From contig DASQDR010000144.1 of the NCBI GenBank assembly GCA_035634055.1, positions 10,209 through 74,208 on the forward strand: a stretch of 64,000 bases of DNA, given 5' to 3'. The notes beneath the pieces are model-generated. The model made no database searches. It saw only the letters and a list, made by a program, of their open reading frames with translations, and had not been told where the DNA came from. A program made the translations under genes and the position numbers. The stretch is from JAICTV01 sp035634055. Lineage in GTDB: Bacteria; Planctomycetota; Phycisphaerae; Tepidisphaerales; Tepidisphaeraceae. Shown here piece by piece: positions 1 through 9,700 of this stretch; position 1 is the stretch's first letter, and every line of letters starts with the position of its first letter.

Positions 1-2281
1 CGTATCGCACGGTCGCGTTGCCGCCGGCGGCGGAGCGGACGGTCGCGCGGTGAAGTTGCCCGCCCTTCCACTCGATGTCCACCTCGACCCCGCCGCGCGC
101 CCGCAGGCCCGTCACCTTCCCCGCGGGCCACGCCTTCGGCAAGGCGGGGAGCAGGCGAAGTTCGCCGTGGCGGCTTTGCAGCAGCATCTCGGTGATGCCG
201 CTGGTGCCGCCGAAGTTCCCGTCGATCTGGAACGGCGGGTGGGCGTCGAACAGGTTGGGGTAGGTCTTCTTCGGCTCCAGCAGCAGGCGCAGGATCTGGT
301 GGGCGTGGTCGCCGTCGTGCAGGTTTGCCCAGAGGTTCAGCCGCCAGCCGATGCCCCAGCCGGTCGCCTCGTCGCCGCGCGTTTCCAGCGTCTTGCGCGC
401 CGCGGCCGCGAGCTTCGGGGTGGCGATCGGGTCGATCTGGTCACTGGGGAACAGCCCGTACAGGTGCGAGACGTGGCGGTGCTTGAGGTCGGGCGCTTCG
501 GTGTCCCAGTCGTGCAACCATTCCTGCAACTGACCGGCCTTGCCAACCTGGTTGGGCGCGAGCTTATCGTGCATGTCGGCGAGCTGCTTGCGGAACGACT
601 CGTCCTCCCCGAGCGCCGCGGACGCGGCGATGGTGTTGGTGAAGAGGTCGCGGATGATCTGCGTGTCCATCGTCGGCCCGGCGCAGATGGAGACGCCCTT
701 GTGGTGCGCGTTCTCCGGCGAGAGCGACGGCGCGGTGACCATCCAGCCCAGCTCCGGGTGCTTCACCAGCGCGTCGAGGAAGAACTGGCTGGCGCCCTTG
801 AGGACCGGGAAGATGCGCGCCAGCACCTTGGGGTCGCGGCTGTAGTCATAGTGGTCGAACAGGTGCTTGCAGAGCCATGCCCCGCCGGTGGGCCACATGC
901 CATAGTAGGGGCCGTCGATCGGGCCTGTGGCGCGCCACAGGTCGGTGTTGTGGTGGGCGACCCACCCGCCCGCGCCGTACTGCACCCGCGCGGTGCGCGC
1001 GCCGGTCTCCGCCAGCTCGCCGACCATCTGGATCAGCGGCTCGACGCACTCCGCCAGGTTGGTGGATTCCGCCGGCCAATAGTTCATCTGCGTGTTGATG
1101 TTGATGGTGTACTTGCTCCCCCACGGCGGCTTGAGCGAGTCGTTCCAGATCCCCTGCAGATTGGCCGGCTGCGTGCCAGGACGGCTGGAGCAGATCAGCA
1201 GGTAGCGGCCGAACTGGTAGTAGAGCGCGGCCAGCGCGGGGTCATCGTTCCTGGCCGAGTGGCGCACGCGCTCGTCGGTCGGCAGGTTCATCGCCTGGGT
1301 GGCGCCAAGGTCGATGGAGACGCGGCGGAAGAGCCGGCGGTGCTCGGCAACGTGGTTGGCGAGCATCTGCTCGTACGGGACGCCCGCGGCCGCGGCGAGA
1401 TGCTTCTCCGCCTGCTCCGGCGCGTTGCCGCTGACGTCGTGGTAGTTCTTGAAGCTCGTGGCGATGGCGACGTGCAGCGTGACGGCGTCGGCCTTCTCGA
1501 TGCGCAGCGCCTCGCCCGCCGCCGTGACGGCGCCGCCCTCGCTATAGGCACGAAGGCGTGACTGGTAGGTCAGCTTGCCCGCGATGCCGTCGGCCTCGCC
1601 GTTCTTCGCGGTGAGGGCGAGCATGTTGCTCCCGTCAACCGTCACCTTCGGCTCCGGCATCGGCGTCTTGAACGATGCCGTGAACGAGATGCTGCCGGGG
1701 CGGTCGGCCGAGAGCCGGATGACGATCACCTGGTCCACCGGCGAGATGAAGTATTCGCGGGTGAAGCGAACGCCGTCGCGGGTGAAGCTCGTGCGCGCGG
1801 TGGCGCTGTCGAGGTCCAGCGTCCGGCGGTAGTCCGAAGCCTTGCCCGAGCCGTTGAACGCCAGCAGCAGGTCGCCGGCGGTCTGGTACGGCATCTGGTG
1901 GATCGGCTTGGCCATCATGCGCTTGCCGACGAGGTTTTGCGCCTCGGCATACTTGCCGGCGAAGATGAGCTTGCGGACCTCGGGCAGCGCTTCGAGCGAT
2001 TCGGGATTGGCCGGTTCGTACGGGCCGCCGGCCCAGATCGTGTCCTCGTTGAGCTGGAGCCGCTCCTCCTCGACGCCGCCGAACACCATCGCCCCCAGCC
2101 GCCCGTTGCCCAGGGGCAGCGCCTCGACCCACTGCTTCGCCGGCTGGCGGTACCAGAGCGTGAGCGGGGAAAGCGCCTCTTCCGCCCGCCCAGCAGTGGA
2201 AGGCTCGGCGGCGGCGGCGGCGGCGGCGCCGGCGGGAGGCACGAGGAGCATGAGGATCAACGCCAACATTCGAATCATCAT
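1..2281 (-). CDS. GH95 family alpha-L-fucosidase, C-terminus cut by window edge
   Basis: The frame opens at an ATG at 2281 (a second ATG lies at 2278) behind an AAGGTG Shine-Dalgarno and stays open to base 1, about 760 residues. The first 25 or so residues are a hydrophobic signal peptide (MLALILMLLVPPAGAAAA). The mature N-terminus reads LWYRQPAKQWVEALPLGNGR and then NEDTIWAGGPYEPANPES, the hallmark start of GH95. Further on come NTQMNYWPAES, HHNTDLWR, a SLSPEN block with the probable acid glutamate, HVSHLYGLFP and DGNFGG. GH95 enzymes release alpha-L-fucose (some alpha-L-galactose) by inversion. The family is usually 750-800 residues, so only the last few are missing. It starts 22 bp after the symporter stop, which suggests one operon for uptake and hydrolysis of fucosylated glycans. 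Export to the periplasm or cell surface is inferred from the signal peptide. Confidence 0.92.
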   Translation of the reverse strand, partial: MMIRMLALILMLLVPPAGAAAAAAAEPSTAGRAEEALSPLTLWYRQPAKQWVEALPLGNGRLGAMVFGGVEEERLQLNEDTIWAGGPYEPANPESLEALPEVRKLIFAGKYAEAQNLVGKRMMAKPIHQMPYQTAGDLLLAFNGSGKASDYRRTLDLDSATARTSFTRDGVRFTREYFISPVDQVIVIRLSADRPGSISFTASFKTPMPEPKVTVDGSNMLALTAKNGEADGIAGKLTYQSRLRAYSEGGAVTAAGEALRIEKADAVTLHVAIATSFKNYHDVSGNAPEQAEKHLAAAAGVPYEQMLANHVAEHRRLFRRVSIDLGATQAMNLPTDERVRHSARNDDPALAALYYQFGRYLLICSSRPGTQPANLQGIWNDSLKPPWGSKYTININTQMNYWPAESTNLAECVEPLIQMVGELAETGARTARVQYGAGGWVAHHNTDLWRATGPIDGPYYGMWPTGGAWLCKHLFDHYDYSRDPKVLARIFPVLKGASQFFLDALVKHPELGWMVTAPSLSPENAHHKGVSICAGPTMDTQIIRDLFTNTIAASAALGEDESFRKQLADMHDKLAPNQVGKAGQLQEWLHDWDTEAPDLKHRHVSHLYGLFPSDQIDPIATPKLAAAARKTLETRGDEATGWGIGWRLNLWANLHDGDHAHQILRLLLEPKKTYPNLFDAHPPFQIDGNFGGTSGITEMLLQSRHGELRLLPALPKAWPAGKVTGLRARGGVEVDIEWKGGQLHRATVRSAAGGNATVRY

Positions 2282-2303
2282 GTTCACCTTAGGGGCGCTG
2301 CCG

Positions 2304-4208
2304 TCATCGATCGCCCGCGGCTGGCGCGCCCGCGGTTGCCGCCGCGATCGGCGCGCCGGCGGTCGCCGGTTGCGCGGGTTGCGCGGGTTGCGCGGGCGCA
2401 AGTCCGGCGAGCACGGTGCCGATGTCGCTGCCCGCCGGCGCGGCCCTGCCGCGGGCGTAGAGGACGGCGCCGACCGCCGCGATCGTGCCACCGCAGAACG
2501 CCAGTCCGATTCGCCCGGTGCTGGAGTTGGGCACCGCCGTCATCAGCAGGATGAACCCGCCGTAGACCAGGCAGAGGATCGCCAGCACGCGGTACTGCTT
2601 CTCGTCGCTCTCGACCTCGTCGCCGTGCTCGCGCGCCATGTCGATCGGGGTGTGCATCTCGGTGAAGAAGGCATCGGCCGCCTCGCGCTCGCGCGGCGAC
2701 TGCCGGCCGAGCAGCGCGGTGGCCATGAACCACGCCGTGCAGACCAACAGAAGCACGCCGGTGGTGACGGCAAGGTCCAGGTCCCGCATCTCGCCCGCGC
2801 TCAGCGCGTTGGCGCCGGTCCAGAGTTTCCCCAGCACCGGTTGAACGGAGAAGCGCAGCGCCAGAGAGGTGGCGAAGCCGACGGCGACGGTGCTCCAGAG
2901 CGACCAGAAGGGCGCCCGGCGGACGAAGAGCCCGAGGAACAGCGGGACCGCCTGCGGCAGCCCGAAGCTGGCGGCGGCCATCAGGATGAGGTTGAACAGC
3001 GAGACCGACTCGAAGCGCGTGAGGGTCAGCGCGATCAGGATCATCAGCGCGCCGCACCCCAGGCTCAGCCCGCGGCCGACCAGGATCTGCCTGCGATCGG
3101 ACGCGCGCGGGTTGACCCAGCGGATGTAGAAGTTGCGCACCAGCACCGCCGCCGATCCGTTCACGCCGCCGCTGAGGTTATCCAGCGAGGCGCTGAAGAT
3201 GGCGCAGATGAGCAGCCCGAGGAGCCCGGGCGGGAGCGTGGTCTGCGCCATGGCGACGTACGCGGCCTCGCTGGCGGTCTTGAGCGCGGGATACTCCGCC
3301 CGCAGGTCCGGGTGGACGATGACCGACCCGAGCGGCGGGATCATCCACATCGGGGTCATGACCACCATCGCCACCAGCGACATCAGCACCACGCGCCGCG
3401 CGTCGCGCCCGCTCTTGACGGTGATGAACTTGGCGGCGCCGGCGTTGATGGCGTTCATCTGCACGAACTGGTTGAGCAGCAGCGTGACCATGAACGCCGC
3501 CAGCACGCCCGGGCGGGCGAACTCGGTCCAGTTCCAGTGCTTGCTGGGGAGCTGCGCGAGCAGCCCGCCGAGCCCCCCGATCTTCGGGTGGGACAGCGTG
3601 GTGTAGACCATCACGATGGTGATGGTGATGAAGATAAGGCCCTGCACGAACTGGCTCGCGTTGACCGCCCACGCGCCCCCGACCACCGCCATCAGGACCA
3701 CCGTCACGCCGACCGCCACGATCAGCAGCGTCACGGTATCCACGGGATAGCCCAAAAACGTGTGCGACATGCCGAACGCGCCCGACACGAACACCGCCAG
3801 CGTGTACAGGCCGATGCCGGAGTAGACGATGCTGATCGGGACGGGAATCCAGGTGAAGACCTGCTCGTTGACCGGGCCGAAGCGCTTGCGGATCGCCTCG
3901 ACCGGCGTCACCACCCGCATCTGGCGGAACTTGTCGGCCAGGAAGTACTGGAAGCAGGTGGCGACGAAGTTGCAGGCGAACAGGACGAGGAAGAAGAAGC
4001 CGGTGTCGTACGCCTTGGCCGCCCCGCCGGTGAAGCTCCACGCGCTGAACCCGCCCATGATGACCGCGCAGCCCGCGACCCACCAGATCATCGCGCCGCC
4101 GGCGCGGAAGAAGTCGCTGGCGCTGGTGCTGAAGCTCTTGAACGCCGGCCCCATCGCCAGCAGGAAGAGCAGGTACGACCCGAGGATGACGTAGTCGACG
4201 GTGGTCAT
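2304..4208 (-). CDS. Sodium:solute symporter (SSS/SLC5 family)
   Basis: A 634-residue polytopic membrane protein starting MTTVDYVILGSYLLFLLAMG. An upstream in-frame extension is proline/arginine rich and was rejected as the start. About 13-14 hydrophobic segments are visible, with the SSS-type core SASDFFRAGGAMIWWVAGCA near residue 35 and GVNGSAAVLVRNFYIRW in the second half. The family couples Na+ entry to uptake of sugars, sialic acid, amino acids or other solutes. The C-terminus ends in an Ala/Pro-rich tail (AQPAQPAQPATAGAP). The next gene downstream is a GH95 alpha-L-fucosidase 22 bp away, so the substrate may be fucose or a fucoside, but the sequence itself does not show specificity. Confidence 0.9.
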   Translation of the reverse strand: MTTVDYVILGSYLLFLLAMGPAFKSFSTSASDFFRAGGAMIWWVAGCAVIMGGFSAWSFTGGAAKAYDTGFFFLVLFACNFVATCFQYFLADKFRQMRVVTPVEAIRKRFGPVNEQVFTWIPVPISIVYSGIGLYTLAVFVSGAFGMSHTFLGYPVDTVTLLIVAVGVTVVLMAVVGGAWAVNASQFVQGLIFITITIVMVYTTLSHPKIGGLGGLLAQLPSKHWNWTEFARPGVLAAFMVTLLLNQFVQMNAINAGAAKFITVKSGRDARRVVLMSLVAMVVMTPMWMIPPLGSVIVHPDLRAEYPALKTASEAAYVAMAQTTLPPGLLGLLICAIFSASLDNLSGGVNGSAAVLVRNFYIRWVNPRASDRRQILVGRGLSLGCGALMILIALTLTRFESVSLFNLILMAAASFGLPQAVPLFLGLFVRRAPFWSLWSTVAVGFATSLALRFSVQPVLGKLWTGANALSAGEMRDLDLAVTTGVLLLVCTAWFMATALLGRQSPREREAADAFFTEMHTPIDMAREHGDEVESDEKQYRVLAILCLVYGGFILLMTAVPNSSTGRIGLAFCGGTIAAVGAVLYARGRAAPAGSDIGTVLAGLAPAQPAQPAQPATAGAPIAAATAGAPAAGDR

Positions 4209-4523
4209 GAACGGTGCTTGCCCTGCCGCGCCCTGCCGCGCCGCCGGTCGGCGCTTGCCCGGCGGACGAGGGTCCACGGCGGGTCAACCCGTGGCGACGC
4301 GCCGTGACATAGCTCGGCTGCTTCGGAGGAAGCCCGGGTGCCCGCTTCGCGCCGCGCCGCCCACCGCGTGGCGAGGGAGGCGAGGCGGAAGGCCCGGCTT
4401 ACAAACTTTTAACCGGGACGACGCCGCAGCGTCGAACACCGTTTGCGTTATTAACGAATCGTTTTGCGACAGTGCCCGATGTGGTGTGGTCGGACCTTGG
4501 GGATGGGCGGGGGTCTGCTCGGC
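4209..4523. other. Intergenic region upstream of the symporter gene
   Basis: No convincing gene is present. The part near 4400-4470 is much more AT-rich than its surroundings and is the best place for the symporter/GH95 promoter. It contains a short odd palindrome described separately. The 4310-4400 part holds two related GC-rich blocks (each containing a CCGGG core next to GGAAG), which look like debris of a dispersed repeat. Confidence 0.4.
4445..4463. promoter_or_regulatory. Candidate operator upstream of symporter/GH95 operon
   Basis: AACGAATCGTT at 4453-4463 is a perfect 5+1+5 palindrome. It overlaps a second short inverted repeat, CGTTATTAACG, at 4446-4456. It sits in an AT-rich island about 240 bp upstream of the symporter start. 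Such spaced palindromes are typical operators of LacI- or GntR-type sugar regulators. No regulator gene is adjacent, so the assignment is speculative. Confidence 0.25.
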
Positions 4524-4750
4524 TCAAGGCTGGTTGGACGGGCGAGACAGGGCGCGCGTCACTCTCTCGATGGCCGGCAGGCTGACGACGCGGATGCCTG
4601 CCCACGAGTGCAGCGTCGCCGACTCGTCGCACGGCGTCTCTCCCCCTGGTTCACCAGCACCACCTTTGCCCCGGCGCGGGTGACGGCAGCAACGCCGCCC
4701 GGTCGACCATGAGCGAGGAGCCCAGCACCCGCAGCTGCCGGTGGACCGCT
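4524..4750 (-). pseudogene. Relic of a Sir2-type NAD-dependent protein deacetylase
   Basis: Three consecutive pieces of the sirtuin C-terminus can be read on the minus strand, but in three different frames. They are VLGSSLMVDRAALLP (about 4697-4740), then RAGAKVVLVNQGE (about 4640-4675), then GETPCDESATLHSWAGIRVV continuing to a stop at 4524. The order matches the end of Sir2 proteins (LVLGSSLxV, then AKVVxVNxGETPxD, then ATLxxxAGxxxxxLP). The NAD-binding N-terminal two thirds are absent: the sequence directly upstream is the end of glgB. At least two frameshifts plus truncation make this a dead fragment. Function is inferred from motif order only. Confidence 0.7.
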
Positions 4751-4759
4751 CCGGCGGCA

Positions 4760-6757
4760 TCACTCCGGCGCGGGCTCGCCAGTCGGCTTCATGATGATCG
4801 CGCCCATGGGCGGCAGCGTGAGCGTCAGCGATCGCGGCCAGGCGTGGTACGGCAGCGGCGAGGCGCCGATGTCGCCGAGGTTCCCCTGCCCGCTGCCCCA
4901 GTAGACCTTGGCGTCGCTGTTGAGCACCTCGCGCCACGTGCCGCCCACCGGCACGCCGACGCGGTAGTTGTAGCGCGGCACCGGCGTGTGGTTCATCGCC
5001 ACCATCAGCACGTCGTCCTTGCGCCGCCCGCGGCGGAGGAACGTGGTCACGCTCTGCTCGCTGTCGTTGGCGTCGACCCACTCGAAGCCGAAGGGCTCGC
5101 AGTCCCCCTCGTGCATCGCCGGCTCGTTGCGATAGAGGCGGTTAAGGTCATCCACCAATTGCTGCACGCCCTTGTGCGATTCCCACCAGAGCAGGTTCCA
5201 ATCGAGGCTGGAATCGTGGTTCCACTCCGCCCACTGCCCGAACTCGCCGCCCATGAACAGCAGCTTTTTCCCCGGCTGCACCCACTGGTTGACCAGCAGC
5301 AGGCGGAGGTTGGCGAAGCGCTGCCACGTGTCGCCCGGCATGCGCCCGAGGAGCGAACCCTTGAGGTGCACCACCTCGTCGTGCGAGAGCGGCAGCACGT
5401 AGTTCTCGGCGTACTGGTACATGCTGCGGAAGGTGAGCAGGTTCTGGTGGTACTTGCGGTGGACCGGGTCGTCCTTGAAGTAGCGCAGCGTGTCGTTCAT
5501 CCACCCCATGTCCCACTTGTAGCCGAACCCCAGCCCGCCGATGTGCGCCGGGCGCGAGACCATCGGCCAGGAGGTGGATTCCTCGGCGATGGTGGTGGTG
5601 CCGGGGAACTGCCCGTACACCTCGCTGTTGAGCTGGCGGAGGAAGTTGATCGCCTCGATGTTCTCCTTGCCGCCGTACTCGTTTGGGATCCACTCGCCGT
5701 CCTTGCGGCCGTAGTCGAGGTAGAGCATCGACGCGACGGCGTCCACGCGCAGGCCGTCGGCGTGGTACTTGTCCATCCAGAAGATCGCGCTGGAGAGCAG
5801 GAACGCACGCACCTCGTTTCGCCCGTAGTTAAAGATCGCGCTCTTCCAGTCGGGGTGGAACCCCTTGCGCGGGTCGGCGTGCTCGTAGAGGTGGGTGCCG
5901 TCGAAGTACTTCAGCCCGTGCTCATCCTCCGGGAAGTGCGACGGGACCCAGTCCAGCAGCACGCCGATGCCCGCCTGGTGGAGCTGGTCGATCAGGAACA
6001 TCAGGTCCTGCGGGGTCCCGAAGCGGCTGGTGGGGGCGAAGTAGCCGGTGGTCTGGTAGCCCCACGACCCGTAGAACGGGTGCTCCATCATCGGCAGGAA
6101 CTCCACGTGCGTGAACCCGCGGTGCGTCAGGTACTCCACCAGCCGCGGCGCCATCTCGCGGTAGGTGAGCGAGCGGTTCTCCTCCTCCGGGACGCGCATC
6201 CACGAGCCGAGGTGCATCTCGTAGATGCTCATCGGCTGGTCCAGCTTCTGCCGCTGCGCGCGGGAGGCCATCCAGTCGGCGTCGGCCCAGGTGTAGTCGA
6301 GCTTGCGGACGATCGACTCCTGTCGCGGCGGCGTGCCGTGCATGAAGCCGAAGGGATCGACCTTGTCGACGGTGTAGCCCATGTGCCGCGAGGCGACGTG
6401 GAACTTGTAGTGCGAGCCGTCGCGCGCCTCCGGGATGATCCCCTCCCAGATGCCGGACGACCCGCGCGCGCGCAGCGGGTGGCGACCCTTGTCCCAGTCG
6501 TTGAAGTCTCCCACGACCGAGATGTACTGCGCGTTGGGCGCCCAGACGGCGAAGTGGACGCCGCCGGCGGGCAGCACGTGGGCGCCCAGCTTGTCGTACA
6601 GGCGGCTGTGGGTCCCCTCGTTGAAGAGGTAGAGGTCGTGGTCGCCCAGGAGCGACGCGGGCTGCTGCCCCGCCGCCGCCGCCGCCGCCGCCGCCGTGGA
6701 GGCGCGGGCGGTGGCGGAGGCGGCGTTGGTCTGCGGGTGATCGATGGTCCGGCTCAT
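4760..6757 (-). CDS. glgB: 1,4-alpha-glucan branching enzyme GlgB
   Basis: 665 residues. An N-terminal CBM48 domain (VHFAVWAPNAQYISVVGDFN, about residue 70) is followed by a GH13 barrel. The nucleophile lies in DGLRVDAVASMLYLDYGR (Asp339), the acid/base in TTIAEESTSW (Glu392), and the transition-state stabiliser in PLSHDEVVH. The Asp-Glu spacing of 53 equals that of E. coli GlgB. The extra N1 domain of long branching enzymes is missing; instead there is an Ala-rich leader of about 30 residues. It cuts alpha-1,4 chains and reattaches them as alpha-1,6 branches. Its ATG overlaps the stop of the TreS-maltokinase gene (ATGA), indicating translational coupling as the last gene of a GlgE-pathway operon. 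Confidence 0.96.
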   Translation of the reverse strand: MSRTIDHPQTNAASATARASTAAAAAAAAGQQPASLLGDHDLYLFNEGTHSRLYDKLGAHVLPAGGVHFAVWAPNAQYISVVGDFNDWDKGRHPLRARGSSGIWEGIIPEARDGSHYKFHVASRHMGYTVDKVDPFGFMHGTPPRQESIVRKLDYTWADADWMASRAQRQKLDQPMSIYEMHLGSWMRVPEEENRSLTYREMAPRLVEYLTHRGFTHVEFLPMMEHPFYGSWGYQTTGYFAPTSRFGTPQDLMFLIDQLHQAGIGVLLDWVPSHFPEDEHGLKYFDGTHLYEHADPRKGFHPDWKSAIFNYGRNEVRAFLLSSAIFWMDKYHADGLRVDAVASMLYLDYGRKDGEWIPNEYGGKENIEAINFLRQLNSEVYGQFPGTTTIAEESTSWPMVSRPAHIGGLGFGYKWDMGWMNDTLRYFKDDPVHRKYHQNLLTFRSMYQYAENYVLPLSHDEVVHLKGSLLGRMPGDTWQRFANLRLLLVNQWVQPGKKLLFMGGEFGQWAEWNHDSSLDWNLLWWESHKGVQQLVDDLNRLYRNEPAMHEGDCEPFGFEWVDANDSEQSVTTFLRRGRRKDDVLMVAMNHTPVPRYNYRVGVPVGGTWREVLNSDAKVYWGSGQGNLGDIGASPLPYHAWPRSLTLTLPPMGAIIMKPTGEPAPE

Positions 6758-9700
6758 TGGCCTCGCTCCTTACGTCCGTGCACGTCGTTCAGTGAGGGGG
6801 ACACGTCCGCCGACGACGCCACCTCGGCCGCCGCCGCGACGCCGGTGACCGCCGGCGACGCGCCGCCGGGATCGCCGAGGATCGCCAGCACCGCGCGCAG
6901 CGGGATGTCCACCCAGTCGGGGCGCGAGTTCAGCTCGTAGCGGACCTCGTACAGCGCCTTTTCCAGCACCCACGAGCGCAGCACCAGCTCGGCGTCGGCG
7001 ACGTCGGGCGGGACCAGGTCCTGCCGCAGCTCGCCCAGCCGCGCGGTGTACGCCCGCACGAACTCGCGCCCGAGCCACGCGCCCCAGATGCGGGCCCCGC
7101 GCAGCTCGCGCTCACGGGCGGCGTCGGTGTCGGGCGGGAGCAGCTCCCAGTGGCGGCGCAGGGCGGTCCAGGCGGCGTAGTCGAAGCTGCGGACCATGCC
7201 GGCGACATCGCGCATCGGCGACCGCTTCAGCCGGCGCTCGCCGACCGATCGCAGCGGCTCGCCCTCGAAATCGATGATCACGAAATCCTTCCCCGTCCAC
7301 AGCACCTGCCCGAGGTGGTAGTCGCCGTGGATGCGCGTGCGCGGGGCGCGGATCTGGCGGCTGGTCAGCTCGCGGAAGAGCCGGAGGATGTCCGCCTCAC
7401 GCCCCAGCAGCGACCGCGCCAACTCCGCCGCCTCGCCGGACAGCGTGCCGACCCGTGCCGTCAGCGCCTGCATCGCTGAGCGCGTGGTGTTGCGCATCGA
7501 TTGGAGCAGCGAGCGCTGGTACACGAGGCTGTAGGGCTCCGGCGTGAAGGCGGGGTTTCCGCCGCGATCCTCGCCGAGCGCGGCGTGCATCTCGGCGCTG
7601 CGCCGGCCGAGCAGGCGGGCGAGCTCCAACGTTTCGGCGATGACGGCGGCGACGTCGGACGGCGGGCCCTGCCCGCCGCCGGCGCAACCCGGGTCGCCCG
7701 GCAGGCACAGCCCCGCCGCCTGCTCCGGCGTCAGCGCGTCCAGCCCCTCGAAGTAGCGCTGCGCGTGGTCCAGGAAGGTGCCCCAGGCGTCGCCTTCGTT
7801 GGCGACGTAGGTCAGCACGACCGCGAGCGTGCGGCGGCTGCCGCGGCCGGCGGTGATCTCGATCGCGCCCGCCAGCGGCGCGGTGCCGGTGAAGCCGACG
7901 CCCGTCAGGTGCTCGCCCAGTTCCAGTTCGGGGTTCGCCTCCTCATCGAGCCGGCGGTAGAGCTTGAGGATCAGTTGTTCGCCGAAGACCACGTTGCTGT
8001 TGCTCTGCTCGCGATCGGGGAGCTTCGCCTGGAGCGACGCGAGGTCCGGCGGCGTCGAGCCGTCACCCGCGCGGGCGATGCGGCGGCCGACCAGGCGGCA
8101 CTGCGCGCCGGCGACCTCGCCGTCGCGCATCGCCAGTTGCAGCAGCCGGCGGGCGAACTCGACGTCCGCCATGCCGTCGCGAACGACCCAGCGTCCGCCG
8201 TCGGCGTCGGTCACCAGCATCAGGACGCCCACGTCCCCCGCCGCCGCGTCCCCCGCCGTCGCCGACAGCGGCAGCGCGTAGGTTTCCGGCTCGCCATCGG
8301 TGAACTCAACGTCGACCAGGAAGAGCATCTGCTGCGACGGCGGCGCTTCGGCGGCGGGCGCGCCCGTCGCAAGCGCACCGGTCGCAAGTGCGCCAGTCGC
8401 GGGCGCGCCGGTCGGGGAGCCGGCGTCGTCAAGCCGCAGGCGCTCGCTCACGTGCACGCCGCGGATGGTGCGCGCCTTGGAGACGAACCACCGCCGCGCC
8501 GGCAGCAAGCGCGGGAGCCGGCCGATGAGGGCGCGCTCGAACTCCGGCGACGCCAGCAGCGTCTCGCCGGGGGCGCGGACGCTCACCTCCGGCGCCTCGC
8601 CCGCCCCGCCGCCCGCGGGCGTCGCCGGCTCCAATAGGAACCAGTAGAACCCGTGCGGCCCGACCGCCAGGGTGCAGCGGCCGTCCTCGCCGATCGTGGG
8701 GAAGCGGACGTTGCCGAACATCTCGACCGGCGTGCAGCCGGCGCAGTCGGAGAGGTCCAGTTCGATCGGCTGCGCGAAGCGCGAGAGGTTGGCGACGACC
8801 AGCACCTGCTCGCTGTCGTCGCGGCGGACGAAGACCAGCACCTTGTTGTTGGCCGGCGTCAGGAAGCGGATGTCGCCGCGGCCAAACACCGGGTGGTGCT
8901 TGCGCAGCGCGATCAGCCGCCGCATCCACCACAGCAGCGACGACGGGTTGGCCATCTGCGCTTCGACGTTGATCGACTCGTAGTGGTACTCGGGGTCGAT
9001 GATCGTGGGCAGGAACAGGCGCTGCGGGTTGGCGCGGCTGAAGCCGGCGTTGCGATCGGCGCTCCACTGCATCGGCGTGCGCACGCCGTTGCGGTCGCCG
9101 AGGAAGATGTTGTCACCCATGGCGATCTCATCGCCGTAGTAGATGATCGGCGAGCCGGGCATGGAGAACAGCAGCGCGTTCATCAGCTCGATCTTGCGAC
9201 GGCTGTTGTTGAGCAGCGGGGCGAGGCGGCGGCGGATGCCCATGTTGATCCGCGCCGCCGGGTCGCTGGCGTAGACCCGCCACATGTAGTCGCGCTCCTC
9301 GTCGGTGACCATTTCCAGCGTCAGCTCGTCGTGGTTGCGCAGGAACATCGCCCACTGGGCGTTGGGCGGGAGCGGCGGGGTCTGCTCGAGGATGTCAATG
9401 ATCGGGAAGCGGTCCTCCATCCGTAGCGACATGAACAGCCGCGGCATCAGCGGGAAGTGGAAGTTCATGTGGCACTCGTCGCCGCGCTCGCCGAAATAGG
9501 CGATCGCGTCCTCGGGCCACTGGTTGGCCTCGGCGAGCAGCATCCGCCCGGGCCAGTTCTCGTCCACGTGCCGCCGCATTTTCTTGAGGAAGTCGTGGGT
9601 CTCCGGGAGATTTTCGCAGCTCGTTCCCTCGCGCTCGTAGAGGTACGGCACGGCGTCGAGCCGCACGCCGTCCACGCCGGCCGCCATCCAGAAGTCGCAG

